Origin: Saprospiraceae bacterium
GTDB taxonomy: Bacteria > Bacteroidota > Bacteroidia > Chitinophagales > Saprospiraceae
DNA length: 25,673 nucleotides
Assembly: GCA_027031185.1 (NCBI GenBank)
Contig: JALVEF010000374.1
Coordinates: forward strand, 1 to 25,673
Direction: 5' to 3'
The notes under the pieces are model-generated. The model worked only from the letters and a program-made list of their open reading frames with translations. It did no database searches and was not told where the DNA came from. Positions 14,860 through 21,580 of this stretch are shown here, piece by piece; within the stretch, counting starts at the first letter, position 1, and each line of letters begins with the position of its first letter. Position numbers and translations under genes: made by a program.

Positions 14860-15510
14860 ATGAAACAAATCACGCACATCAATCTCGGAGGGCACCCGGT
14901 CACCATTGACGTGGATGCCTTTGAATTGCTCAGTCGCTACCTGGACAGTCTCGAAGCCCATTTTGCAGACTCACCGGGCAAAGATGAAATCATGTCCGAC
15001 ATCGAAACCCGGCTGGCCGAACTGTTCAAGGAGCACATTCACCCACGCACGATCGTAAGTCTGCCGGACGTCAAGGCGGCCATTGACATCATGGGCACAC
15101 CGGACATGTTTGGCGCCGAGACCTTCTTCGATAGAGACGAAGCTCCCAAGTCCGATCTGCACACCCATGCCGGCCCCCGCCCGGGCCGCAAGTTGTTTCG
15201 CGATCCGGACAACAAAGTCATCGCCGGCGTATGCTCCGGTTTGGCTGCTTATTTTGGTTTGCAAGATCCCATTTGGATTCGCCTCCTTTTTGTCGTCACC
15301 ACGCTGATCGGCATGGCCAGTATCCCCGTGTATATACTTCTGTGGATTATTATGCCTGTGCCCAAAACCGCCGCCGACAAGCTCGCCATGCGCGGCGAAC
15401 CGGTCAACGTCCAGAAGATTGCCGACACCATCATCAGCCAAATTGAATCGCTGAGCGAGAAGATTGACCAGACTTTTAGCAACAAGAAGGAGGACAACTT
15501 CCATCCCTGA
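14860..15510 (+). CDS. PspC domain membrane protein
   Basis: The 216-residue protein has an N-terminal cytoplasmic domain, MKQITHINLGGHPVTIDVDAFELLSRYLDSLE, followed by an acidic segment with IMSDIETRLAELFKEH, as in Bacteroidota PspC fusions. The PspC domain starts KLFRDPDNKVIAGVCSGLAAYFGLQDPIWIRLLFVV near residue 111, with membrane segments IRLLFVVTTLIGMASIPVYILLWIIMPVP around 140-170. A short coiled helix ends the protein. PspC proteins take part in envelope stress responses. It is encoded 13 bp after the PadR gene, so it is likely co-transcribed and regulated by it. A TATACTC repeat starts 1 bp after the stop. Confidence 0.9.
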   Translation: MKQITHINLGGHPVTIDVDAFELLSRYLDSLEAHFADSPGKDEIMSDIETRLAELFKEHIHPRTIVSLPDVKAAIDIMGTPDMFGAETFFDRDEAPKSDLHTHAGPRPGRKLFRDPDNKVIAGVCSGLAAYFGLQDPIWIRLLFVVTTLIGMASIPVYILLWIIMPVPKTAADKLAMRGEPVNVQKIADTIISQIESLSEKIDQTFSNKKEDNFHP

Positions 15511-15511
15511 T

Positions 15512-15843
15512 TATACTCGTTATGATCAGGTTTGGGACTTGGGAATGTCGAACACCGATTAACGAATGGAGATTTTTGAAGTGGGCACTTCGACTTCGCT
15601 CAGTGACCACGGTTCGACAGGCCAGGCCACTTCGACGGTTCGACGTTGCTCCACTTCGACAAGCTCAGTGGCCAAGGGCATCGCTCACCGACCGCACTGA
15701 CCACACCGCATCGCAAGCTCAGTGTTTACGTTGAGCGAGAAGTTAGCCCGGCATTGATCCTGCAAGGGATTCATTCTAAAATCTCAAATCGGTGTTCCTT
15801 GTTCGATATTCTTTCCGTCCCAAAACAAATCGCTTTGAGTATA
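15512..15843. repeat. TATACTC...GAGTATA hairpin repeat, long copy
   Basis: The ends (TATACTCGTTATGATCAGG... AATCGCTTTGAGTATA) and inner parts (CGAACACCGATTAACG, ATCGGTGTTCCTTGTTCG, GTCCCAAAACAAATCGC) match the copy at 966-1161. The centre is longer, with repeated CACTTCGACAAGCTCAGTG-like blocks (15585-15740) that are typical of dispersed Bacteroidota repeats. The left end is 1 bp past the PspC stop codon. It may contribute a terminator or be a mobile repeat. Confidence 0.7.
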
Positions 15844-15915
15844 ATAGTGGCTGCTCCCCAATAATTAGCTCCGTCAGGAGCGACAAGATTACGCATTTCA
15901 ATCAGCGGTTAGAAG
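15841..15915 (+). repeat. Second copy of the 456-530 repeat
   Basis: CCCCAATAATTAGCTCCG, then TCAGGAGCGACAAGATTACG, then CAATCAGCGGTTAGAA repeats the order found at 456-530, with a few substitutions. It overlaps the end of the TATACTC repeat, so both families join here. No coding capacity. Confidence 0.7.
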
Positions 15916-15983
15916 GAATATTTTGCCGGCGGGCGCCGGCAAAACGAACTTGCCACTTTACCTGTATCGCGTTTGTTGCACAT

Positions 15984-16011
15984 AAAAAAAGCCGCCGGAC
16001 ATTCCGGCGGC
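15984..16011 (-). terminator. Intrinsic terminator
   Basis: On the minus strand GCCGCCGG and CCGGCGGC form an 8-bp GC-rich stem around AATGT, followed by TTTTTTT. It is a strong intrinsic terminator facing left and ends the candidate RNA. PspC and the repeats lie farther left, so it does not serve a known protein gene. Confidence 0.85.
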
Positions 16012-16098
16012 CACTCACTTCAAAACAAACTTTACTTGAAAATTAAACTTTCAACTCAATTGTGAAACGCAAAAACGCTCCCTGAAGTGTCTCAAGGA
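15984..16098 (-). ncRNA. Candidate small RNA, about 115 nt
   Basis: On the minus strand a canonical promoter (TTTG, 20 bp, TATTTTTG) is followed by a short sequence without an ORF and ends in a strong intrinsic terminator. CACTTCA (16083-16089) pairs with TGAAGTG (16016-16022), enclosing a TTGAAA/TTTCAA hairpin (16036-16041 with 16049-16054) and a small GC...GC hairpin. The terminator GCCGCCGG...CCGGCGGC with a 7-T run closes it. No start codon with an ORF lies inside. I recognise no known family (not SRP, tmRNA, RNase P or 6S), so it would be a new small RNA or a leader whose gene was lost. Confidence 0.6.
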
Positions 16099-16101
16099 CT
16101 G

Positions 16102-16133
16102 CAAAAATATTGATGTCCCGCCCCATTCGCAAA
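16102..16133 (-). promoter_or_regulatory. Minus-strand promoter, TTTG-N20-TATTTTTG
   Basis: On the minus strand TTTG (16133-16130) and TATTTTTG (16109-16102) have a 20-bp spacer, like the HU and PadR promoters. It points to the terminator at 15984 and not to any protein gene. Confidence 0.7.
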
Positions 16134-16311
16134 AAAAATACCCCGTTTTAAGTATAATTACCTAAATTTTGGTATATATCAAATACCATTCACAGCGAAT
16201 TGAGCGCCTGTGTCACTTTCTTTACCGGCCTTGCACCACTCTTTTCTTTTGTGCCCTGCACAACCAAAATGCCCGCAGGACGTTTAGGGAATAGCACCAA
16301 AATAGCTCACC
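16134..16311. other. Intergenic region before DUF3467
   Basis: This AT-rich stretch carries a GGTAT/ATACC inverted repeat near 16171-16187. No clear TAnnTTTG promoter was found for the downstream gene on the plus strand. A promoter with a weaker -7 box is likely but unresolved. Confidence 0.4.
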
Positions 16312-16623
16312 ATGTCAGAAAAACACGAAAACAAACTCAATATCGAATTGCCCGAAGATATCGCAGAAGGCATATATTCCAATTTGGCGGTTATTGCGCA
16401 TTCCAACTCCGAATTTGTGATAGACTTTTTGCGAATGATGCCCAATGTCCCCAAAGCCAAAGTCAAGGCGCGCATCGTACTCACCCCCCAACATGCCAAG
16501 CGCCTGCTCGGTGCCCTGGCTGATAATATCCGGCGGTACGAAGCTCAGTTCGGTACCATTCAAGAAACCGGCAACCCCGGTATGCCCCCGATGAACTTCA
16601 ACACGCCGACTGCACAAGCCTGA
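16312..16623 (+). CDS. DUF3467 domain protein
   Basis: The 103-residue protein matches the DUF3467 family. It has LNIELPEDIAEGIYSNLAVIAHSNSEFVIDFLRMMPNVPKAKVKARIVLTPQHAKRLLGALADNI as its core, with the conserved AEGxYSNLAxIxHSxxEFxxDF and RIVxTPxHAKxL blocks. The C-terminal tail is Pro/Met-rich. The molecular function is unknown; it is a small cytoplasmic protein without signal or membrane segment. It lies 4 bp before pdxH on the same strand, so they are likely co-transcribed. Start ATG 16312 fits the family's start. Confidence 0.9.
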   Translation: MSEKHENKLNIELPEDIAEGIYSNLAVIAHSNSEFVIDFLRMMPNVPKAKVKARIVLTPQHAKRLLGALADNIRRYEAQFGTIQETGNPGMPPMNFNTPTAQA

Positions 16624-16627
16624 CGCT

Positions 16628-17266
16628 ATGGATCTGGCTGCATTCAGACGCAATTATACCAAAGGTGGTTTGCGCCGGCGGGATCTGAATGCCGACCCCT
16701 TCGTCCAATTTGAGACCTGGTTCAAACAAGCCCTGGAAGCCGGCATCACCGAGCCCAACGCTTTCACGCTGGCCACTGCCGACCGTTTCGGCAGGCCGAG
16801 TGCACGCACCGTCCTGCTCAAGTACTTTGATGCATCGGGCTTTGTCTTTTACACCAACTACCGGAGCCGCAAGGCGCGTGAAATATCCGAAAATCCACAC
16901 GTAGCGATGCTTTTTGCCTGGCTGGGTTTGGAGCGTCAGGTCAAGGTCACCGGCGTAGCCGAGAAGGTATCCCACGCCGACTCGCTCAAGTACTTCATGA
17001 GCCGCCCGCGCGGCTCCCAACTCGGCGCCTGGGTCTCCATTCAGAGCAGCGTCATCTCATCCCGCAAAGTACTCGAAATGAAGTGGGCCGAGATGATGCG
17101 CAAATTCAAAGACCGCCAAATCCCCATCCCCGACTACTGGGGCGGTTATCGCATCATTCCCGACAGCATCGAATTTTGGCAAGGAGGCGAACATCGCCTC
17201 CATGACAGGTTTTTGTACACCAAAAACGAAGACAGACAATGGACTATTCAAAGACTGGCTCCATGA
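16628..17266 (+). CDS. pdxH: Pyridoxamine 5'-phosphate oxidase
   Basis: PdxH oxidises pyridoxine or pyridoxamine 5'-phosphate to pyridoxal 5'-phosphate (vitamin B6), using FMN and oxygen. The 212-residue length is standard. FMN-binding and catalytic landmarks are visible: ATADRFGRPSARTVLLKYFDASGFVFYTNYRSRKA, RQVKVTGVAEKV, SRPRGSQLGAWVSIQSS, and the C-terminal QGGEHRLHDRFLY with the final RLAP. All closely match E. coli PdxH. It starts 4 bp after DUF3467 and its stop overlaps the next gene's start (ATGA), suggesting translational coupling. Confidence 0.97.
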   Translation: MDLAAFRRNYTKGGLRRRDLNADPFVQFETWFKQALEAGITEPNAFTLATADRFGRPSARTVLLKYFDASGFVFYTNYRSRKAREISENPHVAMLFAWLGLERQVKVTGVAEKVSHADSLKYFMSRPRGSQLGAWVSIQSSVISSRKVLEMKWAEMMRKFKDRQIPIPDYWGGYRIIPDSIEFWQGGEHRLHDRFLYTKNEDRQWTIQRLAP

Positions 17267-17814
17267 CAATTCCGGCACCCGCCGCACTGCTCTTCCTCTT
17301 TGTTTTCCCGGGACTGATCGCCTGCTCTCAGCCGGAGCACAAGCCCGATTTGCGGGCTCAACTGGAATCACTTGACAAACAACTACTCGACTCCGCCGGT
17401 CACATCCGCCGGACGGTCGCCGGCCAATACATCCAAACCGCATCCCAATGGATTGAGACAGCCCGGGATACCGCCCGCGCCGCCAAATACGGTTTCCAGG
17501 CCGCCGACGTCGCGCGCAATACGGGCGACTTCGACAAAGCCATCGCCATTTACGACCGACTCGAACAGCGCTTTGGCGCACACCGCGACATCGGCGCCAA
17601 GGCCCTGTTTGCCAAGGCTTTTGTATTGGACAATAATCTCAAACAAATAGATCGCGCACGGCAGGCCTATCAGGCCGTTCTCGACAAGTACCCCGACGCC
17701 GCGATCGCCCGCCAGGTACCCGCTGCCTTGCAGGCCCTCGGCAAGAGCGAAGAAGAGCTGCTCAAAATGCTGAAAGAAAAATCGCGCGCATCCCTAAAGG
17801 ATGCGCACCATTAA
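17263..17814 (+). CDS. TPR-like lipoprotein
   Basis: ATG 17263 overlaps the pdxH stop (ATGA) and gives MTIPAPAALLFLFVFPGLIAC, a type II signal peptide with lipobox LIAC. The 183-residue product is helical, with repeats resembling tetratricopeptides: AAKYGFQAADVARNTGDFDKAIAIYDRLEQRF and AKALFAKAFVLDNNLKQIDRARQAYQAVLDKYPD. The order is like the end of YbgF/CpoB or BamD-type envelope proteins, but the family is not certain. It probably sits at the inner face of the outer membrane and binds a partner protein. It ends in a 4-bp overlap with tpiA (convergent). The unrelated frame start at 17239 is discarded because it lies inside pdxH. Confidence 0.8.
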   Translation: MTIPAPAALLFLFVFPGLIACSQPEHKPDLRAQLESLDKQLLDSAGHIRRTVAGQYIQTASQWIETARDTARAAKYGFQAADVARNTGDFDKAIAIYDRLEQRFGAHRDIGAKALFAKAFVLDNNLKQIDRARQAYQAVLDKYPDAAIARQVPAALQALGKSEEELLKMLKEKSRASLKDAHH

Positions 17815-18587
17815 CGCCGTTTATCCAGGTCGGCGGCTATTCGTATCAATTCGATGAAGTCTCCGGCGCGCAGTGATGCGCCCCCGACCAGACCGCCGTC
17901 CACGTCCGGCTGTTTGAAAATCTCCTCCGCATTGGCCGGCTTGACGCTGCCGCCGTAGAGAATAGACACGCGATCCGCCGCCTTGTCGCCCAACCGGCGG
18001 CGCACGGCATCGCGGATGGCATAATGCATATCCTGCGCTTGTTCCGGCGAGGCCGTCTGGCCGGTCCCGATGGCCCAAATCGGCTCATAGGCTATGACGA
18101 TGCGCTTGAAAGCTTTCGGATCCAGTTTCAACACGGTCGCCGTCAGCTGCCGGATGACATAGCTGAAATGCCGTCCCTTCTCCCGGACAGACAGCGGTTC
18201 GCCACAACAAAAAATCACCTTAAGGCCGTGGTCTAGTGCCCGCTGCACCTTGGCATTCAGAATCGCATTGGTCTCCTTGAAATACTGCCGGCGCTCCGAG
18301 TGACCGATCAGCACGTGCGATGCGCCCGTATCCGCCACCATAGCGGCCGAAATCTCGCCCGTATAGGCGCCGCTCTCGGCCTGATGAATATTCTGGGCCG
18401 CACAGGCAAAGCGCTTCTTTCCCTTGACCACTTTCTGAATCGCCGTCAGGTGGGTGGCCGGCGGCGCAAAAATCACTTGCATCCCTTTCGGCACTTTGAC
18501 CGCTTCCACAACGGCTCCTGCCAAGCGACGGCCGGACGTGACCGTCGTATGCATCTTCCAGTTTCCCGCAACAATAAATTTGCGCAT
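17811..18587 (-). CDS. tpiA: Triosephosphate isomerase
   Basis: TPI interconverts dihydroxyacetone phosphate and glyceraldehyde 3-phosphate in glycolysis. The 258-residue length is usual. MRKFIVAGNWKMH carries the catalytic Lys11. GHSERRQYFKE contains the catalytic His, and AYEPIWAIGTGQTASPEQAQ contains the catalytic Glu and the start of the flexible loop 6 (IGTG). The phosphate-binding ILYGGSVKPANA and GGLVGGASL are present. I start at ATG 18587, dropping about 136 upstream codons that have no similarity and run through repeat DNA. A TATCTTTG box lies 11 bp upstream of the ATG. Its stop overlaps that of the TPR lipoprotein. Confidence 0.97.
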   Translation of the reverse strand: MRKFIVAGNWKMHTTVTSGRRLAGAVVEAVKVPKGMQVIFAPPATHLTAIQKVVKGKKRFACAAQNIHQAESGAYTGEISAAMVADTGASHVLIGHSERRQYFKETNAILNAKVQRALDHGLKVIFCCGEPLSVREKGRHFSYVIRQLTATVLKLDPKAFKRIVIAYEPIWAIGTGQTASPEQAQDMHYAIRDAVRRRLGDKAADRVSILYGGSVKPANAEEIFKQPDVDGGLVGGASLRAGDFIELIRIAADLDKRR

Positions 18588-18597
18588 CTTTTTTCGC

Positions 18598-18605
18598 CAA
18601 AGATA
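18598..18605 (-). promoter_or_regulatory. Possible -7 box for tpiA
   Basis: TATCTTTG on the minus strand matches TAnnTTTG, but it is only 11 bp from the ATG, so the message would have a leader of just a few nucleotides. No -33 TTTG was found. Tentative. Confidence 0.35.
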
Positions 18606-18636
18606 GAGAAATTGCCGTTCCCGGTACGACCTAACA

Positions 18637-18736
18637 GTAACTGTTTGGGCGCTCCTGTTTTTAGGGATAAAATAGACATAACTCATAACGCCACAAGGGC
18701 ATTTTGCGCAAAAACAGCGGGTACCTAAACAATTAC
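18637..18736 (-). mobile_element. 100-bp MITE-like element abutting the TonB receptor gene
   Basis: The ends are GTAACTGTTTGGGCGCTCC (18637-18655) and CGGGTACCTAAACAATTAC (18718-18736), in inverted orientation relative to 795-957. The centre (ACATAACTCATAACGCC) is unlike the full-length form. It has no 8-bp flanking repeat: ACCTAACA on the left and CGCCATTT on the right. The right terminal GTAA, read on the minus strand, supplies the stop codon of the TonB receptor. Confidence 0.75.
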
Positions 18737-21057
18737 CGCCATTTAAAATTCCACGTGATGGACGGTATAATGGGAAAAATAGACACCTTGACGGCACGGG
18801 CATTTGCGGCGCCCTTGCCCAAATCGGAATGGATGTCGTAGTAAATAAAAAACGGATTGTGGCGGTTATATACATTGTAAACCGAGAAATTCCACGATGA
18901 CTGGAATCGTTTGTCCTTTCCGGGATGCGGGGTAAACGTGGCAGACAAATCAAAACGGTGGTATGGATCAATGCGTGCACTGTTGCGAAGCCCATATTTT
19001 ATCACCGGCTTGCCCTCAATGATGTAAATATTCTCCAAAGGCGTGTAGGCACGGCCCGAGCCATAGACAAAGACCCCGCCAAATGACCACTTGCGGTTGA
19101 GTTTGTAATTGGCCACCAGTGACAAGTCGTGACGCCTGTCATACGTCGTCGGAAAAAACACGCCTTTGATCCCGTCAAAGATGCGGTCCGTTTTGGACAA
19201 GGTGTAGCCGACCCAGCCGGTAAGCTGACCTTTGCGTTTCTTCACAAAAAGCTCAATGCCATAGGAGCGGCCCTCTCCGTAGATAAAGTTGTCCTCCACA
19301 TCACGGGCCGGATCCTCGGTGTAATATTCGGGGTAGTCTATCTGATCCCACAAGTACTTGTGATAGACCTCCACGGACGACTCGTACTTATTATCCGCAA
19401 AGTTCTTGAAAAAGCCCAGCGACGTCTGGATGCCCCGCTGCGGATTGACCTGTTCCGAAGAAGTGACCCACACATCGGCAGGCAGCGAATTGTTGGAGGC
19501 GGATACCAGATGGACAAACTGGCGATTGTAGCCCACGCCAAACTTTATCGAAGCATCCGCACTCAAAGCATACTTGGCCCCGAGACGCGGCTCCAGACCA
19601 TAAAAGGGCCTGACCACCTGAAAAAGACCATAATCCCGACCTGTCAGCGCCGAATGATACGGCCCTGCAAAAGCATAATAGTCCGCACGCAATCCGGGTT
19701 GAAACGAAAAGTGCTCGTTGAGTTTGATCTCATCGGACAGATAAACCGACAGATCGTGGGCATACTTGGGTTTTAGTCCGTTGGTATAGATATTCTCGCC
19801 GTCCGACACCTCGGCGGCATTGGGCCTGAAGCGGTGCCAGGTGTATTGCGCCCCAAACTGCACGCGATGCCGGTAGGTCGGAAACCAGTCAAAGTCCACT
19901 TTCGAGCCCCAGTCCCGTACACCGGAAAAGACCTTGAGCTCAAATTTGTCCTGATTGCCGGTCACCGTAAAGTTGTAGTCATTATAAATCAGCGAAGTGT
20001 TGACAAATAGCTTATCAGAAAACAGGTGATTCCAGCGAAGTGTCGCCGTGGCATTGCCGTAAGGCATGTGCACACCAAAATCCCGGGCACCGTTTTTGAA
20101 CTTCAGGACATCACGCCCAAAATAGCCACTTGCATACACTTTGTCCCTGGACGAAAACTTATAGTTGACCTTCATATTCAGGTCATAAAAGTAATAGTTG
20201 GTGCCGGCAAAGTCTGTCTTGCGCAACACCGGTTGGATCAGGTCAAACAGATAGGTCCGCCGGCCGGTAATGAGAAAGGACGACACATCCCTGCGAATCG
20301 GCCCCTCCACGGTCAGCCGCGAGGATACCGTCCCAACGCCGCCCGTGACCGCGTAATGATGAGAGTTGCCGTCTTTCATTTGGATATCCACCACCGACGA
20401 GAGCCGTCCTCCGTAGCGCGCCGGCATATTGCCCTTGATCAAAGTCGTATGCTTGATGGCATCCGCATTAAACACCGAGAAAAATCCCAGCATGTGACCG
20501 GAATTATAGACGACAGCCTCATCCAGCAAGATCAGGTTTTGGTCCGGACCGCCACCGCGCACATAAAAGCCGGAGCTGCCCTCCGTCGAAGACAACACGC
20601 CGGGCAACAACTGAATACTCTTCAGCACATCCACCTCCCCCATCAGCGCCGGAATAGCCTTGATGCGCTCGGTACTAAGCTTGACCGTGCCCATTTGGGT
20701 ACTGCGCACATTCTTATCATCCCGCTCGGACTTGACGATCACCTCCTTAATCTCAACTCCCTCCGTCAGTGATACATCCAAATTTTTGTCCGCGTCCAAT
20801 TGCACCATCTCCTCCCGCTGGCGATAGCCCGTATAGGAAAATACAATCGTGTACGTACCTGCCGGCAAACTCAACGAGTAAAATCCATACGCGTTGCTCA
20901 CTGTCCCGCGGAGCGGGTTGCCCTTGTCATACACCGTGGCGCCTATCAGGCTCTCCCCACTATTGGCATCCCGTATGTATCCGCTCAAGGTATAGGTTTG
21001 GGCCCTCACGGGCCCAAAAAGGACCAGCAAGCCCAAGATATAGCAAAAGTGCCTCAT
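18733..21057 (-). CDS. TonB-dependent outer-membrane receptor
   Basis: This 774-residue protein has a signal peptide (MRHFCYILGLLVLFGPVRAQ). A carboxypeptidase-regulatory-like domain follows (YTLSGYIRDANSGESLIGATVYDKGN... to about residue 95). The plug domain runs about 110-220: MGEVDVLKSIQLLPGVLSSTEGSSGFYVRGGGPDQNLILLDEAVVYN. The 22-strand barrel follows. It ends in FKWR with no usual aromatic last residue. The protein takes up a bulky ligand across the outer membrane with TonB energy; the substrate cannot be inferred. It is last in a DUF4249-msrB-receptor group on the minus strand, its start overlapping the msrB stop by 4 bp. The stop codon is the end of a MITE-like copy, so its C-terminus may have been shortened or replaced. 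Confidence 0.93.
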   Translation of the reverse strand: MRHFCYILGLLVLFGPVRAQTYTLSGYIRDANSGESLIGATVYDKGNPLRGTVSNAYGFYSLSLPAGTYTIVFSYTGYRQREEMVQLDADKNLDVSLTEGVEIKEVIVKSERDDKNVRSTQMGTVKLSTERIKAIPALMGEVDVLKSIQLLPGVLSSTEGSSGFYVRGGGPDQNLILLDEAVVYNSGHMLGFFSVFNADAIKHTTLIKGNMPARYGGRLSSVVDIQMKDGNSHHYAVTGGVGTVSSRLTVEGPIRRDVSSFLITGRRTYLFDLIQPVLRKTDFAGTNYYFYDLNMKVNYKFSSRDKVYASGYFGRDVLKFKNGARDFGVHMPYGNATATLRWNHLFSDKLFVNTSLIYNDYNFTVTGNQDKFELKVFSGVRDWGSKVDFDWFPTYRHRVQFGAQYTWHRFRPNAAEVSDGENIYTNGLKPKYAHDLSVYLSDEIKLNEHFSFQPGLRADYYAFAGPYHSALTGRDYGLFQVVRPFYGLEPRLGAKYALSADASIKFGVGYNRQFVHLVSASNNSLPADVWVTSSEQVNPQRGIQTSLGFFKNFADNKYESSVEVYHKYLWDQIDYPEYYTEDPARDVEDNFIYGEGRSYGIELFVKKRKGQLTGWVGYTLSKTDRIFDGIKGVFFPTTYDRRHDLSLVANYKLNRKWSFGGVFVYGSGRAYTPLENIYIIEGKPVIKYGLRNSARIDPYHRFDLSATFTPHPGKDKRFQSSWNFSVYNVYNRHNPFFIYYDIHSDLGKGAANARAVKVSIFPIIPSITWNFKWR

Positions 21058-21569
21058 TCTTTCTCGGTTTCAGGCTCAAACACCAAGGCTGCCGAATTGA
21101 TACAATACCGAAGCCCCGTCGGCGGTGGTCCGTCATCAAATACGTGGCCGAGATGGCCGCCACAATACGCACAAACCACCTCCGTGCGATTCATCCCGTA
21201 GCTGTGATCCGGTACCAGACGCACGCGCCCGCTATCCACCACACGGGAGAAGCTGGGCCAGCCGCAGCCCGAAGTAAACTTATCATCCGAAACAAACAAC
21301 AGACGCCCACAGCCGGCGCAATAGTACTTTCCCGGCTCCTTCATGTCCCAGTACTTGCCCGTAAACGGTCGCTCTGTCGCCTTTTGTCGTAATACCCGGT
21401 AGGCCTGCGGATCCAATCGCTTTTGCCATTCGGCATCCGAGAGCCGAAGCACGGCGCTGTCCGCCTCATTGCCGGTCGGCGGCATCCCGGCCCGGCCCTT
21501 GTCCTGCCCTGTCAGGTGGCAGGACAGCAGCATAATACCCATCCAAAACAGCACACTCCATCGCATCAT
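21054..21569 (-). CDS. msrB: Exported peptide-methionine (R)-S-oxide reductase
   Basis: MsrB reduces R-methionine sulfoxide in proteins. The domain has both zinc CxxC pairs (YYCAGCGRLLF and VVCAYCGGHLGHVFDDGP), the FTSGCGWPSFS block, and RYCINSAAL with the catalytic Cys. Starting at ATG 21569 gives MMRWSVLFWMGIMLLSCH, a lipoprotein-like signal with LLSC, so this form is probably anchored in the envelope and not cytosolic. An alternative start is the next codon, 21566. The frame extends upstream to 21626, but that part has no signal character. It sits between DUF4249 and the TonB receptor, starting 11 bp after DUF4249 and overlapping the receptor start, so the three are probably co-transcribed. 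Confidence 0.93.
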   Translation of the reverse strand: MMRWSVLFWMGIMLLSCHLTGQDKGRAGMPPTGNEADSAVLRLSDAEWQKRLDPQAYRVLRQKATERPFTGKYWDMKEPGKYYCAGCGRLLFVSDDKFTSGCGWPSFSRVVDSGRVRLVPDHSYGMNRTEVVCAYCGGHLGHVFDDGPPPTGLRYCINSAALVFEPETEKE

Positions 21570-21580
21570 ACACCTCGTTT

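Noticed and set aside
15585..15740. CRISPR-like clustered short repeats
   Set aside because: The blocks are irregular in spacing and sequence, without constant repeats or unique spacers; they are part of the dispersed TATACTC repeat.
17239..17262. Earlier start for the TPR lipoprotein
   Set aside because: Those codons lie in pdxH and would precede the signal peptide; ATG 17263 with the ATGA overlap is better.
18588..18995. N-terminal extension of tpiA
   Set aside because: The extra residues lack TPI similarity and cross a MITE-like element and the TonB receptor's 3' end.
20026..20772. 248-codon open frame on the plus strand
   Set aside because: Opposite the TonB receptor; no recognisable domain or start context.
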